DNA of 64,000 nucleotides, from assembly GCA_019914945.1 (NCBI GenBank), contig CM034101.1:13031188-13095187 (forward strand). The letters run 5' to 3'. How positions within the stretch are numbered: position 1 is the first letter of the stretch; each line of letters begins with the position of its first letter. The stretch is from Typha latifolia (taxonomy: Eukaryota > Streptophyta > Magnoliopsida > Poales > Typhaceae). The notes beneath the pieces were generated by a model. That model worked only from the letters and a program-made list of their open reading frames with translations, searched no databases and was not told the origin of the DNA. The position numbers and the translations under genes were made by a program. Positions 1 to 10,788 of the stretch are shown one piece after another.

Positions 1-449
1 GCAAGCTAAGGTCAACTTATCTGAATCAAGTTTGAGTTGCTCGCCAGTTGGTGCGCTCTTGAATAGCTATACTAATGAGTTTGGACCCAAGGGGCCTTGT
101 TTTGTTGTAGAATAAAAATATTATAATTGGAATAAAATAAGAATTTATTTTGAAATAAAGAAAAAATTATTTTAATTATAATTTAGTTTAGTTGTAAAAA
201 AAATGAATAAGTACTGGAACAAAAATATAGGGCTAAGATAGTTTTTTTATTGTGATAGTTAGAATAAGGGATAGAAATGATCAAATTGTTCTTTAATTTT
301 CTTTTCTTAGTTGAATGTCAGTGTACATTTATTTTCTTGTTAAGAAAGATAGGAATAAATTTAAAATTAAATATATAAATATAATTTTATTTTATAAATA
401 CTATGTTATCTTAAAAAAAAGCTATTTTTACCATTATTAGATAAAAATA
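1..449. other. AT-rich intergenic DNA, no gene seen
   Basis: No coding region is supported here. The stretch is AT-rich, with several imperfect runs around TTTATTTTGAAATAAA. Related short runs recur at about 660-810. Confidence 0.6.
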
Positions 450-971
450 ATTTAACTTAATACATCATAATTTATACAATATAAATAAAAATAAAATTAT
501 AATTATTGGATATTTCATGTCAAAATATTTTTCACTACATATATTATCAAATTTATTTTAGTCAAATTACATTGTTCAACCGAATTTAAATCACAATATA
601 TGAGTATTTTAATAATACCAAGAGGGTAAATGGGTTTAAGTGGATGAGTTACACCAAAACTTTTATCCCAAGCAAAACATAGAATTTATTTGAAAGAAGA
701 AATTTTATTCCATTTTTCTATTCCAAAATCTTATCCCTTGTTTGACATATTTATTATTAAGTAAAGAGAATTTATTTTGAAATAAAAGTCTTATTCCATC
801 TGGCCAAACAAGCCCAAGAATTTAGAGCATATGAAACTAGTGTGATACTCTATCCTCTTTCCTAACTCGGACTCAAAATGTGTACCCGATTTTTCTATGT
901 TGTTTGGATCTTGTGTGGATCCAACTTGCGCTCGTGGACCTGAGAAAGATCTTGTCTTCTCTAAGGACAAA

Positions 972-2137
972 TAGGAGTAGCAATCGGGTCGGGTTAGTTG
1001 GGTTTGGGTTAGGTCAGATTCTGGTTAGGTCAAGATAGTACAAATATGAATATGATCCGTTTATTAAATGAGTAACATGACACGACCCAATTAACCCGGT
1101 TAATAAATAATTATCTTCTTTTATACATATATTTAACTCGTTTACACGACACGATTAACCTGTTTACATTTCACACATGACAAGATTAACCACCCATTAA
1201 CACAACACAGATCACCAATTAATACATCATCGGTTTACAATTTTACTAACCAAGCTAACAAAAAAAAATCACACAATTAACACAAATCCAGATCCTTGGC
1301 ATCCAGCGGTGAAGGCTTCGCAAGAGTTGTCGAAGCGGTGGTGGAGATCGAGGTATCGGTGGCAGCAAGGTTCCAGGAGCAGACCTCTATGGCGATGGAG
1401 TCCCAACTCTGGCTCCTGTAGTGGCGAGCTTTGGATCTACCGAGAAAGACGAGGTGGGAAAGTTGGTCGATGCGGCTAGAGACGGAGACCGAGACTAAGA
1501 GGCAAGGAGGGTTAGGATGACGCCGGAGAGGAGGTTGCTCCTCTAATGTCCCATAGATCTCAAATTTGCTAAGGAAGACGAGGCAAAAAAAGATCCGATT
1601 GATGCAACCAAAGAGGCGGTCGGAGGAGAGTGAAAGATAGTGGAGGGAGCCTCGAAGGGTGGGGTTTTAGCCGAAGAGGAGGTTCTTTTTTTTTCAATGA
1701 ATCACCAAAGATGATTGTGAAAGGTAACGGACGGGAGGGAAGAGGGAGAGCGGCTTGCTAGATGTTGCTGGAGAGGGGAGTGAGAGGTAGCCGAGGAGGG
1801 GGCTTGCTGGTTGTGGAGAGTGAGAGGTAGACAGTGGAGGGGTGGATTGACGGGGGGCTGGGTGAGAATGAGATGGTGAGAGTGTGAGATCTGAGATGGG
1901 GTAGGGTAGGTTAGAAATTTTATTTATATATATTAATGAGTTGCGGGTTAGCGGGTTGACCTGACCCGTTACTTAAAACGAGTCGTTAGTATAAACCTGA
2001 ACAAGACCCGATTATTAATCGGGTTATAGGCGGGTTGACCCATTTACGATTCGGACCTGATTAGACTAAACTCAAACTCGATTAGAAGTCAAGTTATCGT
2101 GTTAGGTTATCAAGTCGGATCAATATTTGCCACCCAT
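972..2137. mobile_element. non-autonomous MULE-like insertion with 9-bp target duplication
   Basis: A 1166-bp insertion flanked by a perfect 9-bp duplication AAGGACAAA (963-971 and 2138-2146). The opposite arm of the inverted repeat carries the unoccupied site near 18040, where the same 9-mer occurs once. The ends are imperfect terminal inverted repeats of the GG(A/G)GT(A/G)GCAA type. The outer parts are repetitive strings resembling ACCCGATTAACCCG in both orientations. The inside (1290-1900) is a GC-richer purine-biased block that could be captured host sequence, with no open reading frame of note. A 9-bp duplication is typical of Mutator-like elements. No transposase is present, so it would have been moved in trans. 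Confidence 0.75.
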
Positions 2138-2561
2138 AAGGACAAAGGAGAAAATTAAGACTCCAAAAAGCATCCTCAAAATTATGGTCAGTCTCATCTA
2201 CTCGTGACCTATAAAGTGAATGGAAAAGATATTGGCCAACTTGTCTTTTAATAAAAGGGGCTTATAGTATCAAACCATGCATGCATGATCTTACCAAAAT
2301 AGTACTTTCAAGACAAATTTATTTAAAAACACCATAATTTTTTTTGCTTTTATTATCATTACCACCTTATAACTAGAGTATTTATTTTTCAACGTCTCTA
2401 TTTTTCTTTTTGTTTTCTTAAAAGCACAATTTTACTAGTACATTTAATCAATGATTATTATATAGATGAGAAAAATTAACAGTGTCTAAATGACTAGAAC
2501 AACTTTTTATAAATTAATATCCGTATTCATATTGTGATAGTATCATTACCTCTTTGGATAT

Positions 2562-3065
2562 AGGGTTGAGAATTGGTTAGTATTAGCCAGGTTTGAGTCG
2601 AGTGGGGTTTGGATAGGATCATATTAATGTAAACACGAATATAATTCATTTATTAAACGGGATAGAATTTTTAAACAATAACATGATCCATTTATTAAAC
2701 GGGTTACATTGGTCATAAATGAGTCATTGGGTGTCAAAATATCTAAATTTTTATAAGTTATTTGGGTTAGAAATTTTTTTTTTCAAAATGTAAATGAGTT
2801 TATTCAAGTTATAAATAGATTAATCGGGTCAGAAACAGATTATTATGTCACAAACGAGTTGGCAGGTCATTAACGGGTTGGTAGGTCGGGTCGTAAAATG
2901 GATTAATCGGGTTGAGATAATAAATATGAACACAACATATTTAATAATCAGGTTAGACGGATTGACCCTTTTATAAATCAAACCCAATTAGACTAAACTC
3001 AAATTTGTTTAAAAATTGAGTTATCGTGTCAGGTTATCAGGCCGAGTCAACTTTTGTCACCCATG
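2562..3065. mobile_element. short MULE-like element shared by both arms
   Basis: About 504 bp of GGGTTGAG...GTCACCCATG sequence flanked by TTTGGATAT (2553-2561) and TTTGGATAG (3066-3074), a 9-bp duplication with one mismatch. It is built of the same ACGGGTTA/TAACCCG-type strings as the element at 972-2137. A related element sits at the equivalent position in the other arm (17109-17590), so it was probably present before the arms duplicated. Family assignment to MULE-like non-autonomous elements is inferred. Confidence 0.6.
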
Positions 3066-3289
3066 TTTGGATAGACAACTTTACTTAGAGGTGCTTTAAT
3101 TATTTAGTTTTCATAAAAGTAACATAGTAATTTTTCAACAACTACTAAGTTAAATCTAACTCAACTACTAAGTTGAATTCAAACCGAGATATTTTTAAGC
3201 CAATAAAAAATAAATGTAAGTAGTCATACAGTGAGATGTTAATAATAATAAAGAAGTGTGTCTTTACTGCTTTGCTAGGGTTAGCTGAA

Positions 3290-6200
3290 TCCTGCTTGTT
3301 TTTTACTCTAAGTGTTGCCCTTATGGGTGAAGTCGAATCCTTGACTTCACCAAAGCCAGCCCCTCCACAACCACCTGACCCTAAGGGGAAAGGAGTGTTG
3401 GAGGATGGGTAGGGTAAGAAACTAAGTGATCTGGTTAATGCTAAGGAGGTAAATGGTACATCAGAGGGGGGAGAGAGAAATTTGAAGAATGGTGAGGCAA
3501 AAGAAGCCACCACCCAGCCTGTCCAACAGGGAGGAGTTCCACCTAGAACTTAGGCTCAAGTGGCTAAAGGAAACATCCCGGCGAACCTTAGGATAAGGCC
3601 AAGACCGCCGTGCACGATAGCAAATTACATACTGGAGATGATAAGCAAGGAAGAGGAGGAAGACTCGATTGAGATTGATCTTGAGATGATGGAGCAAAGT
3701 CATGCAGAATGGAGGTTTGGACTTCATGGTAAGTTTCTTAGTAAGTCTATTCCTATTAAAATCCTTAGGGGAATATTGGTGAAAATCTGGCCAGTGATTG
3801 CTCCGTTCCTTGCTTTCGATTTGACGGATGGGTTCTACCTGTTCTGCCTAGCCTCGAAGGAAGACATGATGAGATTTCTTACTGAGGGACCTTGGAATAT
3901 TAGAGGTTAAGTTTTAAATCTTATCCCGTGGAAGCTTGATTTCAAAGCCTCCGAGGAGGTGGTTAAATTGGCTCTAGTGTGGGTGAGATTCATTGATTTG
4001 CCTCAGGAATATTGGCGCCTGAAAATATTTACCAACATAGCCGCCCAGATAGGCCACCTACTCAGGGTAGATGAGATTATGATATCTAGAGCAAGATGTC
4101 AATATGCTCGCATGTGTATTGATCTTGATCTATCTAAGCCTTTGCGGCAAGTTCTGTCGGTGGGAATAGGGATGAAGAAGGTTTAGGTGAAGCTCACCTA
4201 TGAGGACCTACCGATATTTTGCTTTGCTTGTGGGAGGATTGGGCATCGAGCATCTAACCTGTCGGACCCTCCCAAAGAGGAAGACGCCTCGTGTTAGATC
4301 GCAGGGGCGGGATCTCTTCCCAAACAGGTGCTACTAACCAGGAACTTTTTAGTGTGCAGGAGGGAAGCAAAGGCGACAATGGGAAGCAGGATGAGCTACG
4401 CTTTAGCCCCTAGCTGGGGGTTGAAAGGGCAAGAGGCCGGAACAACTTGCGTGGAACCCATAGAAGTGGATGCAACAGAGGTGGTAGTGGACAAGGGCGG
4501 ATGACTCGTGAGTCCAACTTAGGCGTGCGAGAAAGGAGTAACTCGGAATCCAGGCTAGGAGAGGCCGAGCCAACTCAGAATGAATTGACTAAAGGAAGTC
4601 ACATGCCAGGGAGAGGGGCATAAGGTGGTGACGCCGCATGAGAGGATCAAGGGGGGGTTTTCTAACGATTGGCGTGGGGGGAAAGGTGTTGAGGGGCCTA
4701 GAGCCTCGCTGACGAAGCCTAGCGCAGGGAGGGCTTAGGGAGTGGTTGACAGCTCCTTGAGCCACAAGCCTTGCACTTCATCAGGGGGATGTTTGTGGAG
4801 GAGAAGGAAAAGGAGAGGAGTGGTGCCGCCCTAGTAAAGGATGATGGGATTAAGGTGATCGATATAGAGCCATTAGATGCTCCAGGTTAGCTAGGTGGAG
4901 TGTTTGGCTTTAGAGATTCGAGGCAACTTTTAAAAAACGCTAAAGATATGTCGGTTACGGAGATAGGAGAAGTCGAGGAAGTGCCATCTCGGGCAAGTAA
5001 AGCCCACCCGACTATGAATGAGCTAGGTGAAGATGATCAGATGGGAGGGAAGGGAGGTGATGCATCCCTAGACCTGAGCACGCTCAGCCTGAGTACATCT
5101 AGGGTCAAGGTTGGTAAGTTTAACCTCATCATTGTCCCTTCACGGAGACAGGCTGTCACTAGCCCAGGAAGGGAAAAACCTAGTCAGCACACTTCGGCTG
5201 CTAAGGTTGATCTAGGAGGCTGTAAGGCGAGCCTTGAACCCTTGGTAGTAGAAGGGATAGTGACTCAGGAGGATTCCACCCGGGCGAGTGGGAGCACTAC
5301 AAGGGGTGAGGAGATGGATATGGACAACCATACCATGATCGCAGAAAACGCGAGAGAAGCCCTAATAGGGATGCGGAGCCTTGAACATAGAGGGCAGGAG
5401 GTGCAAGTCATGGAGGAGTCTCATGATGAGTGGGCCGAGAAGGAGCAAGAGGAGAATTGAGAAAGCATGGACACTGCAACGGGTGGAAGAAAGCCTATCA
5501 GAAGAGCTGGGGAGGCAAGTGGAAGTCTAGAAGTGGCTCGAAAAGTTTTTCGAAAGAAGGTGAAGAAAAGCGGATCCGAACCTTATGCCAAAGGAAATGA
5601 GGAGGCAAAGCGAATAATACCTCGGAGGGAGAACCTCTTCTTAATCCATGTTAATAATATTATGGAATTGTCAGGGGGCCTCAAAACAGGACACAATTAA
5701 CTAGTGTCGCGAGCTAAGTATACTGTATAAATCGTTTATGTTTATTCTATTAGAAACAAAAATAGACTTTACTAAAAGTGGTTTTCTGGCTGGCAAATTA
5801 GGGCGAGAATGGAAGACTGAGGCGGTGCCGAGCAGAGGATTCTCTTGGGGTATCATAATGGCTTGGGACCAAGAAATGGTTCAAGTGTCTCCTTTCTGCC
5901 CGGATGATCAAGCAATACAAGCGACAATTACATTACTAGGTATCAACACTTGGATAATATTAGAGATTTATGCGAGTAATAATTATTTCATTAGATGTAA
6001 TCTGGGGGCTAAATTGGAGGTTTTAAACTCAATTAATAAGGCTTGCTGTTTTATTAGTGATTTTAACCTTTTTTTGGATGCGGATGAAAAGAAAAGGGGT
6101 AAAAAGTTTTGTCTCAGTCGTAAAGTCTGTCAATTTAGATCTTTTTTTACGCAAAATGCTCTAATTGATGTTGGTTTTGCTGGCCCTCCTCCCTTCACGT

Positions 6201-7085
6201 GGAGTAATAACTGGGAAAGAAGGGCCAGAGTGTGGGCTAGGCTGGACCTGGCCTTAGCCAATGAGGAGTAGATTAAATCCTTTCCTCATAGTTCTGTTAG
6301 ACATCGAAAAAATTGGATCTGATCAAGCGCCATTGCTCCTAACGTTTGATCTCCCTCGTGAAAGAATAAAAAAGACTTTTAGTTTTGAGTATTTTTGGTT
6401 TGAGTACCCTAATGTTAAGAATATTGTGGCTAATGCTTGGGCTGGTTGGTCTGATAATCCTATGATTGGTATTTCGAGAAAATTAAAGAAAACTAAAGTT
6501 AATGTTATGCATTGGAATAAGCATAGTTTGGGGAAAATTGAAAATGTTTTAAAGCTGGTGAGGGATATGATTAATTTCTTGGAGGCTAGGGACAGTGATG
6601 GTGCCTTTAACTATAATGAGTCCTTAGAGCTCCAAATTGCCTATAGAAGGCATATTGCTCTTTTGAGGCAAGTGGACCGAAAATGGCGGGCGAAGTCTAG
6701 GAACTATTGGGTCCAAAAAGGTGATAGAAATACTAAATTCTTTCATACTGCTACTATTTTTCGTAGAAGGAGAAATCATATTGTCTCGCTGCTTAGTGAC
6801 GATAATGTTTATATTGATAACTATAATGGTTTTGTGAATTTCTTTGCGAATTGTTATGCTAAAATCTGGTCGCATGCTAATGATGTGATTGCTGATAAGG
6901 TGTGGCCTGTGTTACCTATTGTTAATCCTCTTTGCAATAATGAGCTCATCAAACCTGTCTTATATTGAAACCCGTATGACCCTTTGGTCTATGGCGATAG
7001 GGTAAAGCCCCTGGGCATGTTGAGTTTTACAAAAATTATTAGGACATTGTGAGGAATAATATTTGTGAGGCTTTGAAAAGATTAA
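3290..7085 (+). mobile_element. degraded L1-type LINE, 3' half missing
   Basis: ORF1 is readable from about 3324 with several in-frame stops. It contains a DUF4283-type region (3560-3910), its continuation (3959-4186) and a CCHC zinc knuckle with the pattern CFACGRIGH near 4220. A basic/acidic linker follows (4900-5700). ORF2 begins with an apurinic endonuclease (about 5738-6270, with LDADEKKRG and FTWSNN-like motifs) and continues to the region before reverse transcriptase (6261-6968, with QKGDRNTKFFH). A little reverse-transcriptase sequence (VEFYKNYWDIV-like, in a shifted frame) is readable to about 7080. The catalytic reverse transcriptase, RNase H and poly(A) tail are absent. The element ends abruptly against the TPR-gene copy. 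It is non-functional. Confidence 0.85.
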
Positions 7086-8820
7086 TCCTTATTTTATTGT
7101 TATTAATTTTATCACAATTATCTGCTGGAGTAGTTGATAGGATTCGAACGACTTCTGTTATGATAGGCTATGTGAAATTTTGTGATCGTTTTGTGGATAC
7201 TTATAGTTGTCCATGCTCTGTCCTTTTGAGATAGATTTTGTCATGCTTGATCTTTAGTTTCATTACTTGTATTGTTTTGTTTCTGAATAATTGAATGTGA
7301 TCAGTCTTGCGGGAAAAATTAGAAAAAAAGAAAAGAAAAGAAAGGGGAAATGGAAACAAAAGATCAGCAAGAGCAATGATAATACGAGGGGTTCTGGTTA
7401 GTACCTAAAACAAGAGAATTCAGGAAGTATAGGAATATTGTAGAAATTAGGGAACTCTCATCCCTCTTCTTTATTCCTGTCCTTGTTGAAAAAGAATGAC
7501 TACAATTGTGATTGTATTTCTTCTGATAACAGTAACAACAACTTAGATCTCATTTGGTTTCGTGCATAAGATATTTTTAAAAAATAATTTTATACACACA
7601 TCTTGAATATAAATTGGATATATCTGTAACTTTATTCATGTTTTATTATTTAGTTGTAATAGATAATAATTACCTTGAATAAGTTTATTTATGAATTTGT
7701 ATTTGTTTACGAAACTTTGAACAAGTATATGAAATATAATATAAATCTTGTTTAGACAACGTGCATATCCTGTCTGGTTCTATGTAGCAGTTGAGAATTC
7801 AAAGTCCATACGCAGTTCTACTAGCTGATAGACTAATATGCTTTTATTTCTTGCAATTCTTCTCATGCTTCTATATATTCTACTAGGTCAAGGGAGATGC
7901 TCAAAGGTCTGACGAATATTATTCTCGTGCTATACTGGCAGATCCTAGTGATGGAGATATTTTGTCGCAATATGCTAAATTGGTTTGGGAGTTGCACCAT
8001 GATGAAGATTGTGCTTCTAGCTACTTTGAACGGGCAGTGCAGGTTGCGCAGCAAAACAGGTATATATCTGGTTTTGTGAAAGAGTCATCATGCAGATGTT
8101 GTGACACTGGTATTACATTTGATGAAAAGGGGAAAAACTCATAAATTTCTGAAGTCTGATATTGTCATGAATTCTGCTACTTGTAGCCATGTTCTTGCAT
8201 CGTATGCGGAGTTGCGGAGTTTCAATGGGACACAGATGATGGTGTTGATCAACCTCAACAATTTTTTCGAATTGCCACTTCATCATGGAGCATTGACGTC
8301 TGCAACCACTTGATTATATGAGCTACCCGTGCGTCAGTTTGAGCAAACACTATCTTGCTAAGAAGTTAGCACCTTTAGCTTGTCTAATTTGCATAGAAAT
8401 ATTTGTGGAATAATGTATGTTCCAGCAGGACTGGACGAATGTTTCAATGGGAATCTGAAAGTACTAAATTGTAGCAAGGGTTTGTTACTTCACTTGGAAG
8501 AACTTTCAAGCTGCACATTTGTTCCTGTAGAGTTCATCGTGAAACATAATATGATCTTATTATAAGGCAAAAATAAAAGAGGAAATTAAGAGAACTAAAG
8601 TTATAGGCATAGGTTTTTCAAGACATACTTCGCCTAGTTTCTGCTGCTGCTTTTCTTTTTCTATTTTTTGAGGTGCTTGTTAGCATCACAGGTAATCTTG
8701 CGTAACCAATGTTATCTTCTAGACTTGTATTATTCTTAATGACTCATGGGTATATCAAAAGGGAATTCATGTATCACAAGTGAGCAACGTTGGTTTCTTT
8801 CCCAAACTTAAAGTTTCTTT
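7086..8820 (+). repeat. inverted partial duplicate of the TPR gene at 50.5-52.2 kb
   Basis: This segment matches the reverse complement of about 50480-52235 across most of intron 1, exon 2, intron 2, exon 3 and 3' flanking DNA. It begins about 45 bp inside intron 1, so exon 1 and the promoter are missing. Intron sequence is retained, so this is a DNA-level duplication and not retroposition. The left border coincides with the truncated end of the LINE. Confidence 0.85.
7887..8313 (+). pseudogene. 5'-truncated TPR protein pseudogene (exons 2 and 3)
   Basis: Exon 2 equivalent is 7887-8059 (173 nt, the same length as in the parent gene at 51266-51438). It encodes a TPR segment beginning VKGDAQRSDEYYSRAILADP, uninterrupted, with AG and GT splice dinucleotides kept. 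Exon 3 equivalent is 8187-8313, with the AG acceptor preserved. It carries a frame-changing difference after the YAEL region and a net loss of 15 nt relative to the parent, but returns to the original frame and ends at the same stop. With no exon 1 and no obvious promoter, it is best called a pseudogene. Production of a chimeric transcript is possible but nothing here shows it. Confidence 0.8.
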
Positions 8821-9500
8821 AATCTGCCAAATGTATATCTCTCTTTCTGTATTTTATCTGCAAAAATTTCTAGGTAAAGTTCAAAAAGATCACTTGTATT
8901 ATCTCCATTTAGATTCATGGTTTTAAAGTTAGCTGTCGTGGGAACTATGATCAATTAGTCAATAAAACAATCAATGACTTTTTAGTTTCCATCATTTAGA
9001 TTATAACTAAATTCAGATGTTCGGTTAAGTTATACTTAAAATAAAAATCATATTTTTTAATTTTTGGAAAGTCAAATAAGAGGCAATAAAGTCCCCCCTC
9101 CCTGCTCCCCTCCTTCCAGAAGCGTCTCTCCCTCCTCCCTCAGATTGTAATGTGCAAATTTTCTAAATTTTTTTTAAAATTGTCGATAAATTAAACCTCC
9201 CTTCCCTCCATCTCTATCTCCCCTTTCACAGGATGTTATATACAATTTTTTAATTTTTTTTTAAAATGTCTACAGGTGATCGTGCGTAATGACTCGTGGG
9301 TTATATCAAAAGAGAATACACGTACCACAAACTGAGTAACTTTCCGAAACTTAAGTTTGTTGAATATTCGTGGTAACTATGATCAATTAGTCAATAAAAG
9401 AATCAATGACTTTTTAGTTTCTATCATTTAGATTATAATTTAATTTCGATATTTATAACTTAATTCAGATGTTTAGTTAAATTATACTCAAAATAGAAAT
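8690..9500 (+). repeat. two imperfect tandem copies of TPR-flank DNA
   Basis: The stretch from about 8690 to 9060 recurs at about 9270-9500. Shared strings include AACTATGATCAATTAGTCAA (near 8945 and 9369) and CAATGACTTTTTAGTTT. Between them are CT-rich tracts (9085-9140, 9195-9230), themselves a repeated pair. No coding region is visible. Confidence 0.7.
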
Positions 9501-9598
9501 TATATTTTAATTGAAAAAGTCAAGTAAGGAGTGGTGAAAAAGATTTAACAAATAACAAAAATAAATTTAAAAATAGTAAAAATATAAATTATAATTTA

Positions 9599-10187
9599 CT
9601 AAAAGGTAGGGTGTTATATGTAAAGTTATTTTTGGTTCGATGACGTAACATTAGACAAACTCAGTAGACCACCAGTGGTTTGTTCTAATTTTACTAAAAG
9701 GTAGGGTGTTATATGTAAATCTATTTGTGATTACGTCCACCAGTGGTCTGTTATAATTTTACTAAAAGGTAGGGTGTTATATATAAATTTATTTGTGATT
9801 ATCAGGTAGGGTGTTATATGTAAATTTATTTGTGATTACGTCAATGTAGACCACCAGTGGTCTGTTATAATTTTACTAAAAGGTAGGGTGTTATATGTAA
9901 ATTTATTTTTGATTTGGTCTGTCACCAGTGGTTTGCTATAATTTTACTAAAAGGTAGGATGTTATATGTAAATTTATTTGTGATTACGTCAGTGTAGACC
10001 AGGTAGGGTGTTATATGTAAATTTATTTGTGATTACGTCAGTGTAGACCAGGTAGGGTGTTATATGTAAATTTATTTTTGATTCCCACAGTCTGCCACCA
10101 TGGACCACCGACTCACCGTGTGTCACCAGTGGTTTGTTATAATTTTACTAAAAGATAGGGTGTTATATGTAAATTTATTTGTGATTC
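9599..10187 (+). repeat. minisatellite upstream of membrane-protein gene copy A
   Basis: About eight to ten imperfect units built around AGGTAGGGTGTTATATGTAA, then ATTTATTTGTGATTACGTC, then CCACCAGTGGTCTGTTATAA, ending ATTTTACTAAA. Full units are roughly 75-100 bp and shortened ones roughly 50 bp. The inner CCACCAGTGG motif is a short inverted repeat. The array stops directly at a TATA-like sequence preceding copy A and was not seen upstream of copies D or G. Confidence 0.85.
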
Positions 10188-10194
10188 TATAAAA
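10188..10194 (+). promoter_or_regulatory. candidate TATA box of copy A
   Basis: TATAAAA lies 97 bp upstream of the ATG at 10291 and is followed by a CT-rich leader, a common arrangement for plant core promoters. It sits at the 3' edge of the minisatellite. Position and motif are visible; use is inferred. Confidence 0.4.
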
Positions 10195-10290
10195 TGGTCA
10201 GTCCTCCCGTCCTTCCAAAAGCACCTATCTCTCCTCATCCTCCTCCCCCTCCCCCTACTACACTTTAATTCCCAATTAGCTTCCACCTTG

Positions 10291-10788
10291 ATGGAGGGGT
10301 CTTCTATTCCCCTTACAGCGAGAGCTGGACTTGAGGAAGCAGAGCCTACGCCATCACCTCTACTTCAACTTTCTTCCAACCCATTAGCCGCTACAGCGGT
10401 TGGCGCCATCGTAGCTCTCGCCTCCCCCCGCCTCTCGACCAATGGTGCCGAGGAGGACATCTTGGTCTTCTCCATCATCGGCATCTTCTGCTTCTGCACC
10501 TCTCGGGCCGCTCCGACCTTCCTCTCCAACCATCCCGTGATAGCCCGATGCTATGAGCTCATCGGCGTCCTATCCGTCGGTTTCTTTCTCTCCTCCCTCG
10601 TCTCCATCGTCGTCCTTCCTCGCCACACTTGGGTCGCATACACGTCCTGCCTTCTCGCCATGCTTCCCCTCTTGCACAAGCCAGGCCAACTACTGTACCG
10701 TTGGTTCTCACGGAGCCTGGTCTCCATCTACCAACTTCTAATGCGGCGCTTCTTTCCTGCCAAGGAGACAGAATTTGACATTGTGTAA
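10291..10788 (+). CDS. small multi-pass membrane protein, copy A
   Basis: Encodes 165 residues in one exon; function not recognised. I start at ATG 10291, which aligns with the starts of copies D (23920) and G (37033). A short soluble N-terminus is followed by four hydrophobic segments, roughly residues 31-48, 58-72, 84-108 and 114-129 (for example LVFSIIGIFCFC and LSSLVSIVVLP). A basic C-terminal tail ends RRFFPAKETEFDIV, identical in all intact copies. Compared with copy D, four codons are missing before LVFSIIG, and Arg replaces Gly before CYE. The topology suggests an integral membrane protein, but I see no catalytic motif. The stop codon lies inside TGTAAGT, a perfect splice-donor-like string, so a spliced alternative C-terminus cannot be excluded. 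Confidence 0.65.
   Translation: MEGSSIPLTARAGLEEAEPTPSPLLQLSSNPLAATAVGAIVALASPRLSTNGAEEDILVFSIIGIFCFCTSRAAPTFLSNHPVIARCYELIGVLSVGFFLSSLVSIVVLPRHTWVAYTSCLLAMLPLLHKPGQLLYRWFSRSLVSIYQLLMRRFFPAKETEFDIV

Larger units (their letters stand above)
450..3180 (+). repeat. left arm of a large inverted repeat
   Basis: Read on the minus strand, this segment follows the sequence at about 16990-18570 for most of its length. Shared landmarks are the region ending ATCACAATATA near 600, the block containing GATCTTTCTCAGGTCCACGA near 930, the ATGCATGCATGATCTTACC motif near 2278, and the TTTTCATAAAAGTAACATA stretch near 3110. The arm is interrupted by a transposon absent from the other arm (972-2137) and one present in both (2562-3065). 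Homology stops near 3180, where LINE-related sequence begins. Seen directly by comparison; exact ends are approximate. Confidence 0.75.

Noticed and set aside
1290..1900. Possible coding gene in the GC-rich interior of the 972-2137 element
   Set aside because: No frame of useful length on either strand; at best captured and decayed sequence.
9599..10187. Possible CRISPR-like array because of regularly spaced repeats
   Set aside because: Plant nuclear context; units are contiguous imperfect minisatellite repeats with no unique spacers.
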